A DNA stretch of 64,000 nt from SHLQ01 sp964562985. GTDB lineage: Bacteria > Actinomycetota > Acidimicrobiia > Acidimicrobiales > SHLQ01. Below are positions 1 through 7,766 of this stretch, piece after piece. A program made the translations under genes and the position numbers. Positions within the stretch are counted from its first letter, which is position 1. The number at the start of each line of letters is the position of its first letter. The DNA is taken from positions 9,162 to 73,161 of the forward strand of contig CAZLWE010000009.1 of the NCBI GenBank assembly GCA_964562985.1, read 5' to 3'. The notes beneath the pieces were generated by a model. It saw only the letters and a program-made list of their open reading frames with translations, searched no databases and was not told the origin of the DNA.

Positions 1-239
1 AATCGTTGAACGGCCTCTTCGCCTGCTTCAACATTGGTGAGCTCATCGCCCAACAGTTTGGCGGTACCGATGTGATCTCCGAGGAGTCAATCTCCTGTCT
101 CAACGAAGTGTTCCAGTCACCTGAGGTCGTCGGTGGCCTCATCGGTGGAGGCGGCGGTGACCTGCCACCGGAGGTCCTCACCGGACTTTTCGGCTGCCTC
201 GACTCCGAAGCCCTAGCCGGGTTGGTCGGCGGCAACTGA
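1..239 (+). CDS. C-terminal end of an unidentified protein (5' truncated by window edge)
   Basis: An open frame runs in from the left edge (codons from base 3) and stops with TGA at 237-239. The visible part is about 79 residues, rich in Gly and Leu, with three spaced Cys residues in similar settings (LFACF, SISCL, LFGCL), suggesting a short degenerate repeat with one cysteine per unit. The codon before TTG at position 6 is also open, so the true start lies outside the window. I do not recognise the family. The Cys-containing repeats and Gly-rich linker would fit an exported protein, but no signal sequence can be seen here. Confidence 0.5.
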   Translation, partial: SLNGLFACFNIGELIAQQFGGTDVISEESISCLNEVFQSPEVVGGLIGGGGGDLPPEVLTGLFGCLDSEALAGLVGGN

Positions 240-286
240 AACTCAACACAATCTGGCTGTCACACCGCATCTCTAGTGTTTGGGTC

Positions 287-487
287 ATGGCTACCGACTC
301 GATCACCATCGACTGCGACACATGCATTATGAAAGACACCGACGCCTGCGGCGATTGCGTTGTCACTTACCTCTGCGAGCGAGAGCCCGAAACCGCCGTG
401 GTTATCGACCTGGCCGACTTCCGGGCAATGAAGGCGCTCGCTGACGCCGGGTTGGTCCCCGAGTTGCGCCACACCACTTCCACCTAG
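287..487 (+). CDS. Small cysteine-rich conserved hypothetical protein (possible metal-binding)
   Basis: This 66-residue protein has five cysteines in its first 30 residues: C10 and C13 (CDTC), C21 and C24 (CGDC), and C30 (YLC). The spacing suggests a zinc or Fe-S site, followed by a helical tail. There is no Shine-Dalgarno sequence, but TAGTGT at 274-279 lies 7 bases before the ATG, which fits a leaderless or nearly leaderless transcript. It is followed 39 bases later by queG, which has its own such start. Function unknown. A short antisense frame covers the same bases but lacks the start signal. Confidence 0.6.
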   Translation: MATDSITIDCDTCIMKDTDACGDCVVTYLCEREPETAVVIDLADFRAMKALADAGLVPELRHTTST

Positions 488-514
488 GCGGCCAGCCAAT
501 ACGGCGGCAGCCAA

Positions 515-526
515 TACACTGCCGGG
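515..526 (+). promoter_or_regulatory. -10 element of queG, leaderless start
   Basis: TACACT at 515-520 is followed by six bases (GCCGGG) and then the GTG start at 527. No ribosome binding site is present, so transcription probably begins at the start codon. This TANNNT-N6-RTG spacing recurs at many other genes in the window. Confidence 0.5.
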
Positions 527-1558
527 GTGGACTCGGTGCTGCTGAAATCCGAGCTGGCCGAGATCGCGGATCAGCACTCGATCGATCGGATCGGCTTTTG
601 TACCGCTGCGGTGTTCGAAGATGTCCGTGAAGTGCTGCACTCGCGAAAGGCCGCTGGTCTCAGCGCCGATATGGCCTTCACCTACCGCAACCCCGATAGA
701 GCCACCGACCCTAACCGCTCCTTAGTGGGCGCGAAGTCACTCGTGGTTGGCGCACGCTCGTATCGTCGCCAAACACCCGCCGGCGATGACCTCGGCCCCG
801 CGGCACAGGTGGCCGAGTACGTGTGGGAAGAGCACTACCTGGCACTTCGTGCCGGTCTCGACGCCATCGGGGAACGCCTGCGTGCAGACGGCTGGAAAAC
901 ACGGACCCTCATCGACGACAACGCGCTCGTCGACCGAGCCGCCGCCCACCGTGCGGGGATCGGCTGGTGGGGCAAGAGCGCCAACATCCTCGTTCCCGAG
1001 ATCGGCAGCAAAGTCGTGCTCGGATCGGTGGTCACCGACGCCCCGCTCGCCACGGCCGACACCCCGATCGCCGATCAGTGTGGAACCTGTCGCCGATGCA
1101 TCGACGCCTGCCCGACCGGCGCCATCGTCGCCGACGGTGTGATCGACGCCAACCGCTGCCTGGCCTGGCTCGTCCAAGCGACGGGCGACTTTCCACTCGA
1201 GTACCGCTCCGCCCTAGGTGGCCGCATCTACGGTTGCGACGAATGTCAGGCAACATGCCCTCCCAACCTCGTCGCTGACCGACGTGAACCGCCACCGGTC
1301 ACCGACGGCGAAACGCAGGTGGCCGTGACCGAACTCTTGACTCTTGACGACGACGCTCTCATGGAACGCTTTGGGGCTTGGTACATCCCCAAGCGGGACC
1401 CTCGCTACCTCCGACGAAACGCACTGGTGGTTCTGGGCAACGTTGGCGACGCAGACTCGCCGGTCGTGCGAGATCTCGTGACCGACTACTTGGCTTCCGA
1501 CGATGAACTCTTAGTCGAACACGCCACGTGGGCCGCTACCGAGTTAGGTCTCCAATGA
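527..1558 (+). CDS. queG: Epoxyqueuosine reductase
   Basis: QueG catalyses the last step of queuosine synthesis, reducing epoxyqueuosine in tRNA to queuosine with a cobalamin and two 4Fe-4S clusters. The 343-residue product has the family pattern: the Asp-containing stretch DRAAAHRAGIGWWGKS with the family's DR..A..AG.GW.GK signature, a first ferredoxin-type motif CGTCRRCIDACPTG, and a second cluster motif YGCDECQATCP. The C-terminal part (about 270-343) looks like the HEAT-like tail of the family. GTG at 527 is chosen because it sits 6 bases after a TACACT -10 element. The stop TGA at 1556-1558 overlaps the ATG of the next gene. Confidence 0.92.
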   Translation: MDSVLLKSELAEIADQHSIDRIGFCTAAVFEDVREVLHSRKAAGLSADMAFTYRNPDRATDPNRSLVGAKSLVVGARSYRRQTPAGDDLGPAAQVAEYVWEEHYLALRAGLDAIGERLRADGWKTRTLIDDNALVDRAAAHRAGIGWWGKSANILVPEIGSKVVLGSVVTDAPLATADTPIADQCGTCRRCIDACPTGAIVADGVIDANRCLAWLVQATGDFPLEYRSALGGRIYGCDECQATCPPNLVADRREPPPVTDGETQVAVTELLTLDDDALMERFGAWYIPKRDPRYLRRNALVVLGNVGDADSPVVRDLVTDYLASDDELLVEHATWAATELGLQ

Positions 1559-2688
1559 CCGGGAGACACCTGCTCGTCACCAACGACTTCCCGCCCAAGT
1601 TGGGTGGTATTCAGCACTACCTCTGGGAGCTCTGGCGACGCCTCGACCCCAAACGATTCGAGGTCCACACCACCCCCTATGCGGGTGATGGCGCATTCGA
1701 CGCCGAACAGGATTACCGCATCGTCCGAAGCCCCGAACCGTGGTTGGCGCCCTACCCATGGCTGGCCAAGCGCCTCGACTCCGCTGCACGCAACTTCGAC
1801 GCCGATCTCCTCGTCATCGATCCCGCGGTGCCGCTCGGCATCATCGGCCCGTTTCTCGAACGTCCCTATGCGGTCGTGCTCCACGGAGCGGAGGTCACCG
1901 TGCCCGGACGCATCCCGGGAAGTCGCCAAGCGTTGGCTCGGGTGCTCGACAAAGCGGTCGGCGTGATCTCGGCAGGGGAGTATGCACTCGACGAAGCCGA
2001 ACGTGCGGTCGGTCGGGAACTCCACAACGTCGTGATTCCGCCAGGTGTCGATGTCGACCGTTTCCACCCGCTCGCGGACGATGCTCACCACGACATCCGG
2101 TCGAAGTTCGCCATCGCTGCTGACGCCCCGCTGGTCGTCAGCGTGTCCCGGCTCGTTCCCCGCAAAGGTATGGACACGCTCATCGCCGCGGCCTCGCGCC
2201 TGCAGCGCCAGTTCCCCGACCTCGTGGTGTGTATCGCTGGCGATGGCCGCGATCGCGCCCGTCTGCAGCGTCGTATCGACGTGCTCAAGGCGCCGGTACG
2301 GCTTCTCGGACGGATCAGCGACGACGACAAGGCGGCCCTACTCAGTGCCGCCGACGTGTTTGCCATGTTGTGCCGGAACCGTTGGGGCGGGCTCGAACAA
2401 GAAGGGTTTGGCATCGTCTTCGTCGAGGCCGCCGCCGCAGGCACCCCACAGGTCGCCGGAGATTCCGGCGGGGCGGGCGAGGCGGTCGTGGATGGCGAGA
2501 CCGGCGTGGTGGTCGCTGCCGACGCACTGGTCGGCGATGTCACCTCCGCAATCGCAGAACTCCTGGCCGATCCGCAACGGTGCACGGAGATGGGGGCCGC
2601 GTCCCGGCGCCGGGCCGAAACCGAATTCTCCTACGATGTCTTGGCGATGCAACTCCAATCCACCCTCGACGACTGGGCCACGCAATGA
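1555..2688 (+). CDS. GT4 glycosyltransferase, PimB'-like (phosphatidylinositol mannoside synthesis)
   Basis: A 377-residue GT-B glycosyltransferase of family GT4. The N-terminal acceptor domain begins NDFPPKLGGIQHYLWEL. The C-terminal donor domain has VSRLVPRKGMDTLI and, near residues 275-315, the nucleotide-sugar site GLEQEGFGIVFVEAAAAGTP with both conserved Glu residues (E-x7-E). This arrangement resembles actinobacterial PimB', the GDP-mannose dependent alpha-mannosyltransferase that adds the second mannose to phosphatidylinositol mannoside; the exact acceptor is inferred. The frame is open upstream to 1528, but ATG at 1555 overlaps the queG stop as ATGA, the usual coupling in this window. 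It would act at the inner face of the cytoplasmic membrane. Confidence 0.75.
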   Translation: MTGRHLLVTNDFPPKLGGIQHYLWELWRRLDPKRFEVHTTPYAGDGAFDAEQDYRIVRSPEPWLAPYPWLAKRLDSAARNFDADLLVIDPAVPLGIIGPFLERPYAVVLHGAEVTVPGRIPGSRQALARVLDKAVGVISAGEYALDEAERAVGRELHNVVIPPGVDVDRFHPLADDAHHDIRSKFAIAADAPLVVSVSRLVPRKGMDTLIAAASRLQRQFPDLVVCIAGDGRDRARLQRRIDVLKAPVRLLGRISDDDKAALLSAADVFAMLCRNRWGGLEQEGFGIVFVEAAAAGTPQVAGDSGGAGEAVVDGETGVVVAADALVGDVTSAIAELLADPQRCTEMGAASRRRAETEFSYDVLAMQLQSTLDDWATQ

Positions 2689-3128
2689 CCGCCCCGAGAG
2701 GCGAGCGGGTGAGTAATGGTGAAATGTTGCTGCGGGTCGATATTGCAGTCACGGTTGCGATCACGGCGCTGAGCGCGTTGACGTTTCTTCTCGCTGATCG
2801 ACTCGACCTCATCTTCGCGGTTGTGAGCGCCGTGTTGTTCTTCGTCGGGTCGGCCTTGATGGCGCTCGGGCTGTGGAATGGAATCCAACGATCTCGCATC
2901 GAAGACGTCACGCTCGTCGGCTTGGCGGCGATCTCCAAGAGCCACGTACCGGCCCGAGTGCGAAACACCTTGTGGGCCATGCTGGTGATCCAAGTGGCCG
3001 TCACGTTGGGGTTCGCTTCGCTACGTGCTTTCACCCAGCAAGCCTTCGGAATTTTGGCCCCAACATTCGGCTTGGGCGTAGCGATTCTCTGGAGCTCGCG
3101 ATTTGGGTCATTCCATCCGCGGAATTGA
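2685..3128 (+). CDS. Small integral membrane protein, unknown function
   Basis: A 147-residue protein with four clear hydrophobic segments (about 18-38, 43-65, 95-112 and 118-138) and a polar loop between the second and third. The start is the ATG at 2685, overlapping the glycosyltransferase stop as ATGA; a GTG at 2709 is an alternative. The same frame is open further upstream only as a shadow of the glycosyltransferase gene. I do not recognise a named family. Coupling to the PimB'-like gene suggests a link to membrane or glycolipid biology, which is inference from position. Confidence 0.65.
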   Translation: MTAPRGERVSNGEMLLRVDIAVTVAITALSALTFLLADRLDLIFAVVSAVLFFVGSALMALGLWNGIQRSRIEDVTLVGLAAISKSHVPARVRNTLWAMLVIQVAVTLGFASLRAFTQQAFGILAPTFGLGVAILWSSRFGSFHPRN

Positions 3129-3186
3129 GCGTTTTTCTGACGCGGTTGGGATACTGTGCGAGTAGCGGTAAAAACTGGGGGCCCAG

Positions 3187-3636
3187 ATGACCGACCACGC
3201 TGCAGAACGAACCGAAATCGAGGCCAGTCCCGAGGCGTGTTTTGCGGTCGCAACCGACTTTGAGAAGTACCCGGAATGGGCCACCGACGTCAAAGAAGTC
3301 TCGGTTATTGCGAGCGACGACGACGGTCGTGGTGGCGACGTGTCATTCCGGGTCGCGGCGATGGGTCGATCAACTTCGTACACCCTGCGCTATAGCTACG
3401 GTTCGAACCCCCTGCGAATGTCCTGGCGCTTGATCGAGGGCGATGTCATGGAACGCATCGACGGCGAGTATGAGTTCGTCCCGGTCGACGGCGGGTCGCG
3501 CTGCGAAGTTTTGTACTACGTTTCGATCGACATGCTCGTTCCGCTCCCCGGCTTCGTCAAGCGTCGCGCTGAAGCCAAGATCCTCCACGCCGCGCTTGAC
3601 GACCTAAAGAAGCGTGTCGAGACGGTAGAGGTGTGA
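3187..3636 (+). CDS. SRPBCC-fold protein (polyketide cyclase / START-like)
   Basis: The 149-residue product matches the helix-grip SRPBCC pattern: an N-terminal beta strand and EIEASPEACFAVATDFEKYPEWATDVKEVSV, a central antiparallel sheet with SYTLRYSYGSNPLRMSWRLIEGD, and a long C-terminal helix VKRRAEAKILHAALDDLKKRVE. Such proteins bind hydrophobic ligands such as polyketides, lipids or quinones; the ligand here is unknown. A GGGGG stretch lies 7-12 bases before the ATG at 3187. The stop overlaps the next start as GTGA, so the two genes are probably translated together. Confidence 0.8.
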   Translation: MTDHAAERTEIEASPEACFAVATDFEKYPEWATDVKEVSVIASDDDGRGGDVSFRVAAMGRSTSYTLRYSYGSNPLRMSWRLIEGDVMERIDGEYEFVPVDGGSRCEVLYYVSIDMLVPLPGFVKRRAEAKILHAALDDLKKRVETVEV

Positions 3637-4925
3637 GTGTCGACCAACACCGAGTCGATGAGGTCCGCGAGCGTCTTCGCGCGGCCGACCGAAGCCCATT
3701 TCGCCACGACCCAGCTATTCGGCTCGTGGAACTTGATTCCCCCCGCCAAGAGGCCGCGCTTGGGTTTCATCCTCGCGTCGCAGTCCTTGCGGGGCTGAGC
3801 GAGGCTGCGCAACAGGCGTTGGCGTCAACCGTCGATGCCATACGAGTGCGGAATCCGAACCTCGGCCTAACCGGACGGGTCGAAACACATGGCCGACGCC
3901 GGCCATTTACGATGCTCGATCGCCTCCAGTTCCAACCCGGGCAAGGAATCGACGCTCGTGTGACGTTCGTCAGCGCTCCCGAGGCAACGTTGTACGTTGA
4001 AGTCGCCAAGAGCACCGAGCGGGCGATCCTGGTTTCCGCAGCGGAATTGCGTGGTGCCGACGACCGCGCCGCAGAGATCGACCTGCAACGCGAGGAACTA
4101 ACTGCGTCGATTGAATCGACGTCGGTGGCAATGGTTCACGGCGATGAACGGGCGGAGTTGGTCGCGGCTATCGACGAGGTCCTCCTTCCGTCCGAGACAA
4201 TTGAGGCGCTCCAAGTTGGGCTAGATAAGGTCACGACTGATCCGCAACGTGTCGAACTCCAAGGGGCCCTCGAACAAGCCGAGGCGGCCAAGGCGCGAGT
4301 ACTTCCCGGTGACGGTGCGCAGGCGGCCCTCCTCGCAGATCTCGCCATCGCCGAAGCCGATGGGACACTCGCCTCCTACGACGTCATGGCCGATGGTCCG
4401 GCCGCCAAGCTGCACCACCAGCTGCTCGACCTCGGACTCGGCGGCGCATCCGATCAAGCTCCTCGGATCGCCGAGCGCATCATTGCTGAGTCGCTCGAGC
4501 TTCGCGACATGCGCCACTCGTTGAACAAGGAACTGGGCGAAACCAACGTCCCCGAGCCGATCGACGACGAAGACTCCCTCCTCGACCTCCGCCAAAAGAT
4601 CGACGCGCAACGAATACGAATCCAACGACGGCTCCGTGCCCAGCAGCAGTTGCTTGCGATCGCCCAAGCCACCGTCGCGGAGATCAGCGGTCGCGGCGAC
4701 GCTGGAACGTCGGCCGGTGACCTTTCACCGGTACTTATCGAAGAGCCGCTCGCTGATCTGCCGTCCGAGCTGAACGGGGCGGTCCTGTCGATGCTCCTGC
4801 GACACAGCGCACACCGACAAATCATCTGTATCTCCGACCAGCGCCTCATCCAGAACTGGGTGAGTTCGGTCACCGGTCGTGCTGGGTGGACCGAAGCACA
4901 CGGCTGGTTTTTACGCCAGGGCTAA
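3633..4925 (+). CDS. SMC/ABC-like ATPase-fold protein without a Walker A motif (probable pseudo-ATPase)
   Basis: A 430-residue protein without a family I can name. Residues 45-70 (FHPRVAVLAGLSEAAQQAL) occupy the place and local pattern of a P-loop strand-loop-helix, but the GxxGxGKS/T residues are missing. The middle (about 130-350) is helical and charged, compatible with a coiled coil. Residues 365-410 look like the end of an SMC or RecN-type ATPase: a Walker-B-like VLIEEPLADLPSEL, then RQIICISDQRLIQNW, resembling the D-loop and final strand. In Walker B, Asp is replaced by Glu. The GTG at 3633 overlaps the SRPBCC gene's stop. The fold assignment is inference; the missing P-loop is seen directly. 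Confidence 0.7.
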   Translation: MSVDQHRVDEVRERLRAADRSPFRHDPAIRLVELDSPRQEAALGFHPRVAVLAGLSEAAQQALASTVDAIRVRNPNLGLTGRVETHGRRRPFTMLDRLQFQPGQGIDARVTFVSAPEATLYVEVAKSTERAILVSAAELRGADDRAAEIDLQREELTASIESTSVAMVHGDERAELVAAIDEVLLPSETIEALQVGLDKVTTDPQRVELQGALEQAEAAKARVLPGDGAQAALLADLAIAEADGTLASYDVMADGPAAKLHHQLLDLGLGGASDQAPRIAERIIAESLELRDMRHSLNKELGETNVPEPIDDEDSLLDLRQKIDAQRIRIQRRLRAQQQLLAIAQATVAEISGRGDAGTSAGDLSPVLIEEPLADLPSELNGAVLSMLLRHSAHRQIICISDQRLIQNWVSSVTGRAGWTEAHGWFLRQG

Positions 4926-4946
4926 CCTGCGCGAACCTTTCAGGCA

Positions 4947-5885
4947 ATGTTGATTGTTGGATTTGATGTTGGGGGCACGAACGTGCGGGGCGTAGCACTA
5001 CGCCCAGGCGAGTCTGAACCCCTCGCTATTCGACGGTCACGAACCCGGCCCGACGGCGCGGTGCTAGTCGAGACCATCGTGGAGGTGACCAACCAACTCG
5101 TGGCCGATGTTGGTGAACCTGTCGACGCGGTCGGCTTGGGCATGGCGGCGCTCATGGATTCGTCGGGCATCTTTCGGTATGCCCCAAATATCCCCGGTGT
5201 CGTGAACTACCCACTGGTCGACAACGTAAAGGCGCAGCTCAACGTGCCGGTCATTGCCGAAAACGACGCCACCACCGCCACCTGGGCCGAAGCTCAGCTA
5301 GGTGCGGGTCGAGGTTACGACGACATGGCGTTCGTCGCGCTAGGCACCGGTATTGGTACGGGCTTTGTTCTCGGCGGCAAGCTCCATCGGGGCGCGCACG
5401 GGTATGCCGGCGAAGCGGGCCACATGACGATCCAGCGAGATGGCCCCGAACACATCACGGGAGCGCACGGCCCCTGGGAGTACTTTGCATCGGGGAACGG
5501 TCTCGGAATTCTGGCTCGCAGGTGGGCAGCTGAAGGTCGCCTAGATGCGGCAGTCGAGCTGGCCGGATCAGTGGCTGATGTACGAGGAGAGCATGTTCAA
5601 CAGCTCCTCGACGCGGGTGAGCCGGGAATCGAGGCCCTGATCCGTCGCTTCTCTCACGATGTGGCCGTCGGAATGGCCGACCTCGTATACGTGCTCGATC
5701 CCGAAGTCTTCGTCCTCGGTGGCGGGCTGGTCGATCTCGGCGAAATGCTTCGTGCCAACGTCGAGAAGAGCCTCGCCGAGCGGATCCTTGGTGCCCAGTA
5801 CCGACCTGCAGTACCGGTCGTGCTCGCCGAACTCGGCTCCTATGCCGGAGCGATCGGCGCCGCGCTTCTCGCCGCAGAGCTATAG
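4947..5885 (+). CDS. ROK-family sugar kinase (glucokinase-like), zinc motif degenerate
   Basis: A 312-residue ROK kinase, probably phosphorylating glucose or another hexose with ATP (or polyphosphate). Visible motifs are the N-terminal phosphate-binding FDVGGTNVRG (6-15), the catalytic segment ENDATTA with Asp107, GTGIGTGF (133-140), and GEAGHM (155-160). The family's zinc motif CxCGxxGCxE should follow near 169-178, but the sequence there is HITGAHGPWE, which keeps two Gly and Glu but none of the three Cys. A TAACCT hexamer at 4923-4928 could be the -10 element. pfkA nearby on the same strand fits a role in glycolytic entry. Confidence 0.8.
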   Translation: MLIVGFDVGGTNVRGVALRPGESEPLAIRRSRTRPDGAVLVETIVEVTNQLVADVGEPVDAVGLGMAALMDSSGIFRYAPNIPGVVNYPLVDNVKAQLNVPVIAENDATTATWAEAQLGAGRGYDDMAFVALGTGIGTGFVLGGKLHRGAHGYAGEAGHMTIQRDGPEHITGAHGPWEYFASGNGLGILARRWAAEGRLDAAVELAGSVADVRGEHVQQLLDAGEPGIEALIRRFSHDVAVGMADLVYVLDPEVFVLGGGLVDLGEMLRANVEKSLAERILGAQYRPAVPVVLAELGSYAGAIGAALLAAEL

Positions 5886-5891
5886 CTTGTT

Positions 5892-6203
5892 GCAATCGCC
5901 GAGCGGCTCCGCCGCGATTTTCGGCGTTCGCAACTGCGCANNNNNNNNNNNNNNNNNNNNNNNNNNNNNNNNNNNNNNNNNNNNNNNNNNNNNNNNNNNN
6001 NNNNNNNNNNNNNNNNNNNNNNNNNNNNNNNNNNNNNNNNCTACTCGCTGCAATCACAGCTTCGTCGCTGCGCTCCTCTGGCTGTTCTGCAGATCATGAG
6101 CAATCGCCGAGCGGCTCCGCCGCGATTTTCGGCGTTCGCAACTGCGCACTACTCGCTGCAATCACAGCTTCGTCGCTGCGCTCCTCTGGCTGTTCTGCAG
6201 ATC
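5892..6203. repeat. 108-bp tandem repeat containing an assembly gap
   Basis: Bases 5892-5940 (49 bp) recur exactly at 6100-6148. Bases 6041-6095 (55 bp) recur exactly at 6149-6203. A 4-base spacer (ATGA, 6096-6099) completes a 108-bp unit. Joining 5940 directly to 6041 recreates the same junction as 6148/6149, so the N run replaces zero or a whole number of repeat units. The unit has GC-rich self-complementary stretches (for example GCGGCTCCGCCGC) and lies between the convergent ROK and glpK genes, so it may act in transcription termination. The copy number cannot be known from this assembly. Confidence 0.85.
5941..6040. other. Assembly gap (100 N)
   Basis: A run of exactly 100 N, a conventional placeholder length for a gap of unknown size. 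It lies inside the 108-bp tandem repeat, so reading frames crossing it are meaningless. Confidence 0.98.
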
Positions 6204-6204
6204 T

Positions 6205-7677
6205 TTAGACCCAGCCGCGGCTGCGTTCGAGGGCCTGTAGCCAACGCTCGTGGAGGGCATCGGCCGCAACTTCGGAGTCCGGGGCGGGTTCGACGGTGAG
6301 GTCGGCGCGCCACGCGGCGGTGACGTCGTCGGTACTCGACCAGACGCCCTCCGCGAGGCCCGCCAAGTAGGCGGATCCCAAAGCGGTGGTTTCGGTAATC
6401 GCTGACCGGTGGACCGGAACGCCGATTTGGTCGGCCTGAATCTGCAGAAGGAGCTCCATAACAGACGCTCCGCCGTCGACCCGGAGGCTCTCGACGCTCA
6501 CACCGCCAGCGTTCGCCATAGCGTCGATGACATCGCGGCTCTGTAGAGCCATCGATTCGACGGTTGCGCGAGCGATGTGGGCTCGAGTGGTGCCGCGGGT
6601 GAGCCCGACGATGGTTCCTCGGGCGTGAGGATCCCACCATGGGCTTCCCAATCCGGCGAAGGCGGGGACGACGAACACGTCGTCGGTGCTATCGACAGAG
6701 GCGGCGAGTGGCCCGATTTCTGCTGCCTCGTCGATTATTTGCAGCCCGTCTCGGAGCCATTGAATCGCTGCTCCCGTTACGAACACCGCACCCTCGAGCG
6801 CGTAGGTGGTCGACCCGTCTGCCAGGGTCCACCCGACGGTGGTCAACAGGCCATCGACGGGTTCGGGCAGAGTCGGCCCGACATTCATCAAGATGAACGA
6901 GCCCGTCCCGTAGGTGTTCTTGGCGGCGCCTGGCTCGAAACAGGCCTGACCAAAGAGCGCTGCTTGTTGGTCGCCGGCAACCCCCGAGATAGGAACTCCG
7001 GCGGGTACGGGGAGCCCATCGGTGGTTTCGCCGAAGCGTCCCGAAGAGGGCCGCACCTCCGGCAGAAGCGATGCCGGAATACCAAACAGGTCGAGCATCT
7101 CTTCGGACCAGGTCATGGCGCCGATATCGAATAACAGTGTTCGGCTGGCGTTCGTGGTGTCGGTGAGGTGAGCGACACCTCCCGTGAGCTTCCACATCAA
7201 CCAGCTGTCGACCGTTCCAAACGCAGTGTTGGCATCGACGGAGATGTGCCCGCCCTGAATCAGCCATTCGAGCTTGCTCGCCGAGAAGTACGGGTCGAGC
7301 ACCAGACCGGTTATGGAGCGAACTCGTTCCAAGTGGCCCGCTTCAACGAGCTGATTACATCGGTCGGCGGTGCGTCGGTCCTGCCACACCAGAGCCCGGT
7401 GCAGCGGTTGTCCGGTACTGCGGTCCCAAACGACCACCGTCTCGCGCTGATCGGTGATGCCAATGGCTGCGATCGGCTGGTCAATGGCCTCCACAACCTC
7501 ACCCAACGTCGTTTGCACGGCGTTCCAGATCTCGAGTGCGTCGTGCTCGACCCAACCTGGCTCGGGGAAATACTGCGGGAACTCCCGATACGACGAGGTG
7601 ATAATCTCACTCGACTCGCTGAACGCAATGGAGCGAACCCCGGTAGTGCCTGCATCGATCGCAATTACGACGGTCAT
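6205..7677 (-). CDS. glpK: Glycerol kinase (FGGY family)
   Basis: This 490-residue FGGY kinase would phosphorylate glycerol to sn-glycerol 3-phosphate. It begins MTVVIAIDAGTTGVRSIAF (ATP-binding phosphate loop) and contains VWQDRRT, the substrate region GTVDSWLMWKLTGG with TNASRT, the conserved GVAGDQQAALFGQ containing the catalytic Asp, NTYGTGSF, and the C-terminal DGGASVMELLLQIQAD. The frame is open to 7713, but ATG at 7677 is chosen because it removes a 12-residue extension and lies 6 bases after a TATTCT -10 element. It is transcribed away from pfkA and converges on the ROK gene. Confidence 0.92.
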   Translation of the reverse strand: MTVVIAIDAGTTGVRSIAFSESSEIITSSYREFPQYFPEPGWVEHDALEIWNAVQTTLGEVVEAIDQPIAAIGITDQRETVVVWDRSTGQPLHRALVWQDRRTADRCNQLVEAGHLERVRSITGLVLDPYFSASKLEWLIQGGHISVDANTAFGTVDSWLMWKLTGGVAHLTDTTNASRTLLFDIGAMTWSEEMLDLFGIPASLLPEVRPSSGRFGETTDGLPVPAGVPISGVAGDQQAALFGQACFEPGAAKNTYGTGSFILMNVGPTLPEPVDGLLTTVGWTLADGSTTYALEGAVFVTGAAIQWLRDGLQIIDEAAEIGPLAASVDSTDDVFVVPAFAGLGSPWWDPHARGTIVGLTRGTTRAHIARATVESMALQSRDVIDAMANAGGVSVESLRVDGGASVMELLLQIQADQIGVPVHRSAITETTALGSAYLAGLAEGVWSSTDDVTAAWRADLTVEPAPDSEVAADALHERWLQALERSRGWV

Positions 7678-7689
7678 GCCAGCAGAATA
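7678..7689 (-). promoter_or_regulatory. -10 element of glpK, leaderless start
   Basis: On the minus strand TATTCT (7689-7684) is followed by GCTGGC and the ATG at 7677. There is no Shine-Dalgarno sequence. This supports the shorter glpK start. Confidence 0.5.
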
Positions 7690-7754
7690 AGTGTGAAAGT
7701 GCAGCTGTGCCATATGCGTCGTCGATATCGAGATGTTCGGTGACCGCTTCTCCC

Positions 7755-7766
7755 TAGACTCGGGGT
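7755..7766 (+). promoter_or_regulatory. -10 element of pfkA, leaderless start
   Basis: TAGACT at 7755-7760, six bases, then GTG at 7767. No ribosome binding site is visible, so initiation at the first base of the start codon is likely. Confidence 0.5.

Noticed and set aside
5455..6099. Frames crossing the N run on both strands
   Set aside because: They read through an assembly gap and a tandem repeat, and cannot be interpreted as proteins.
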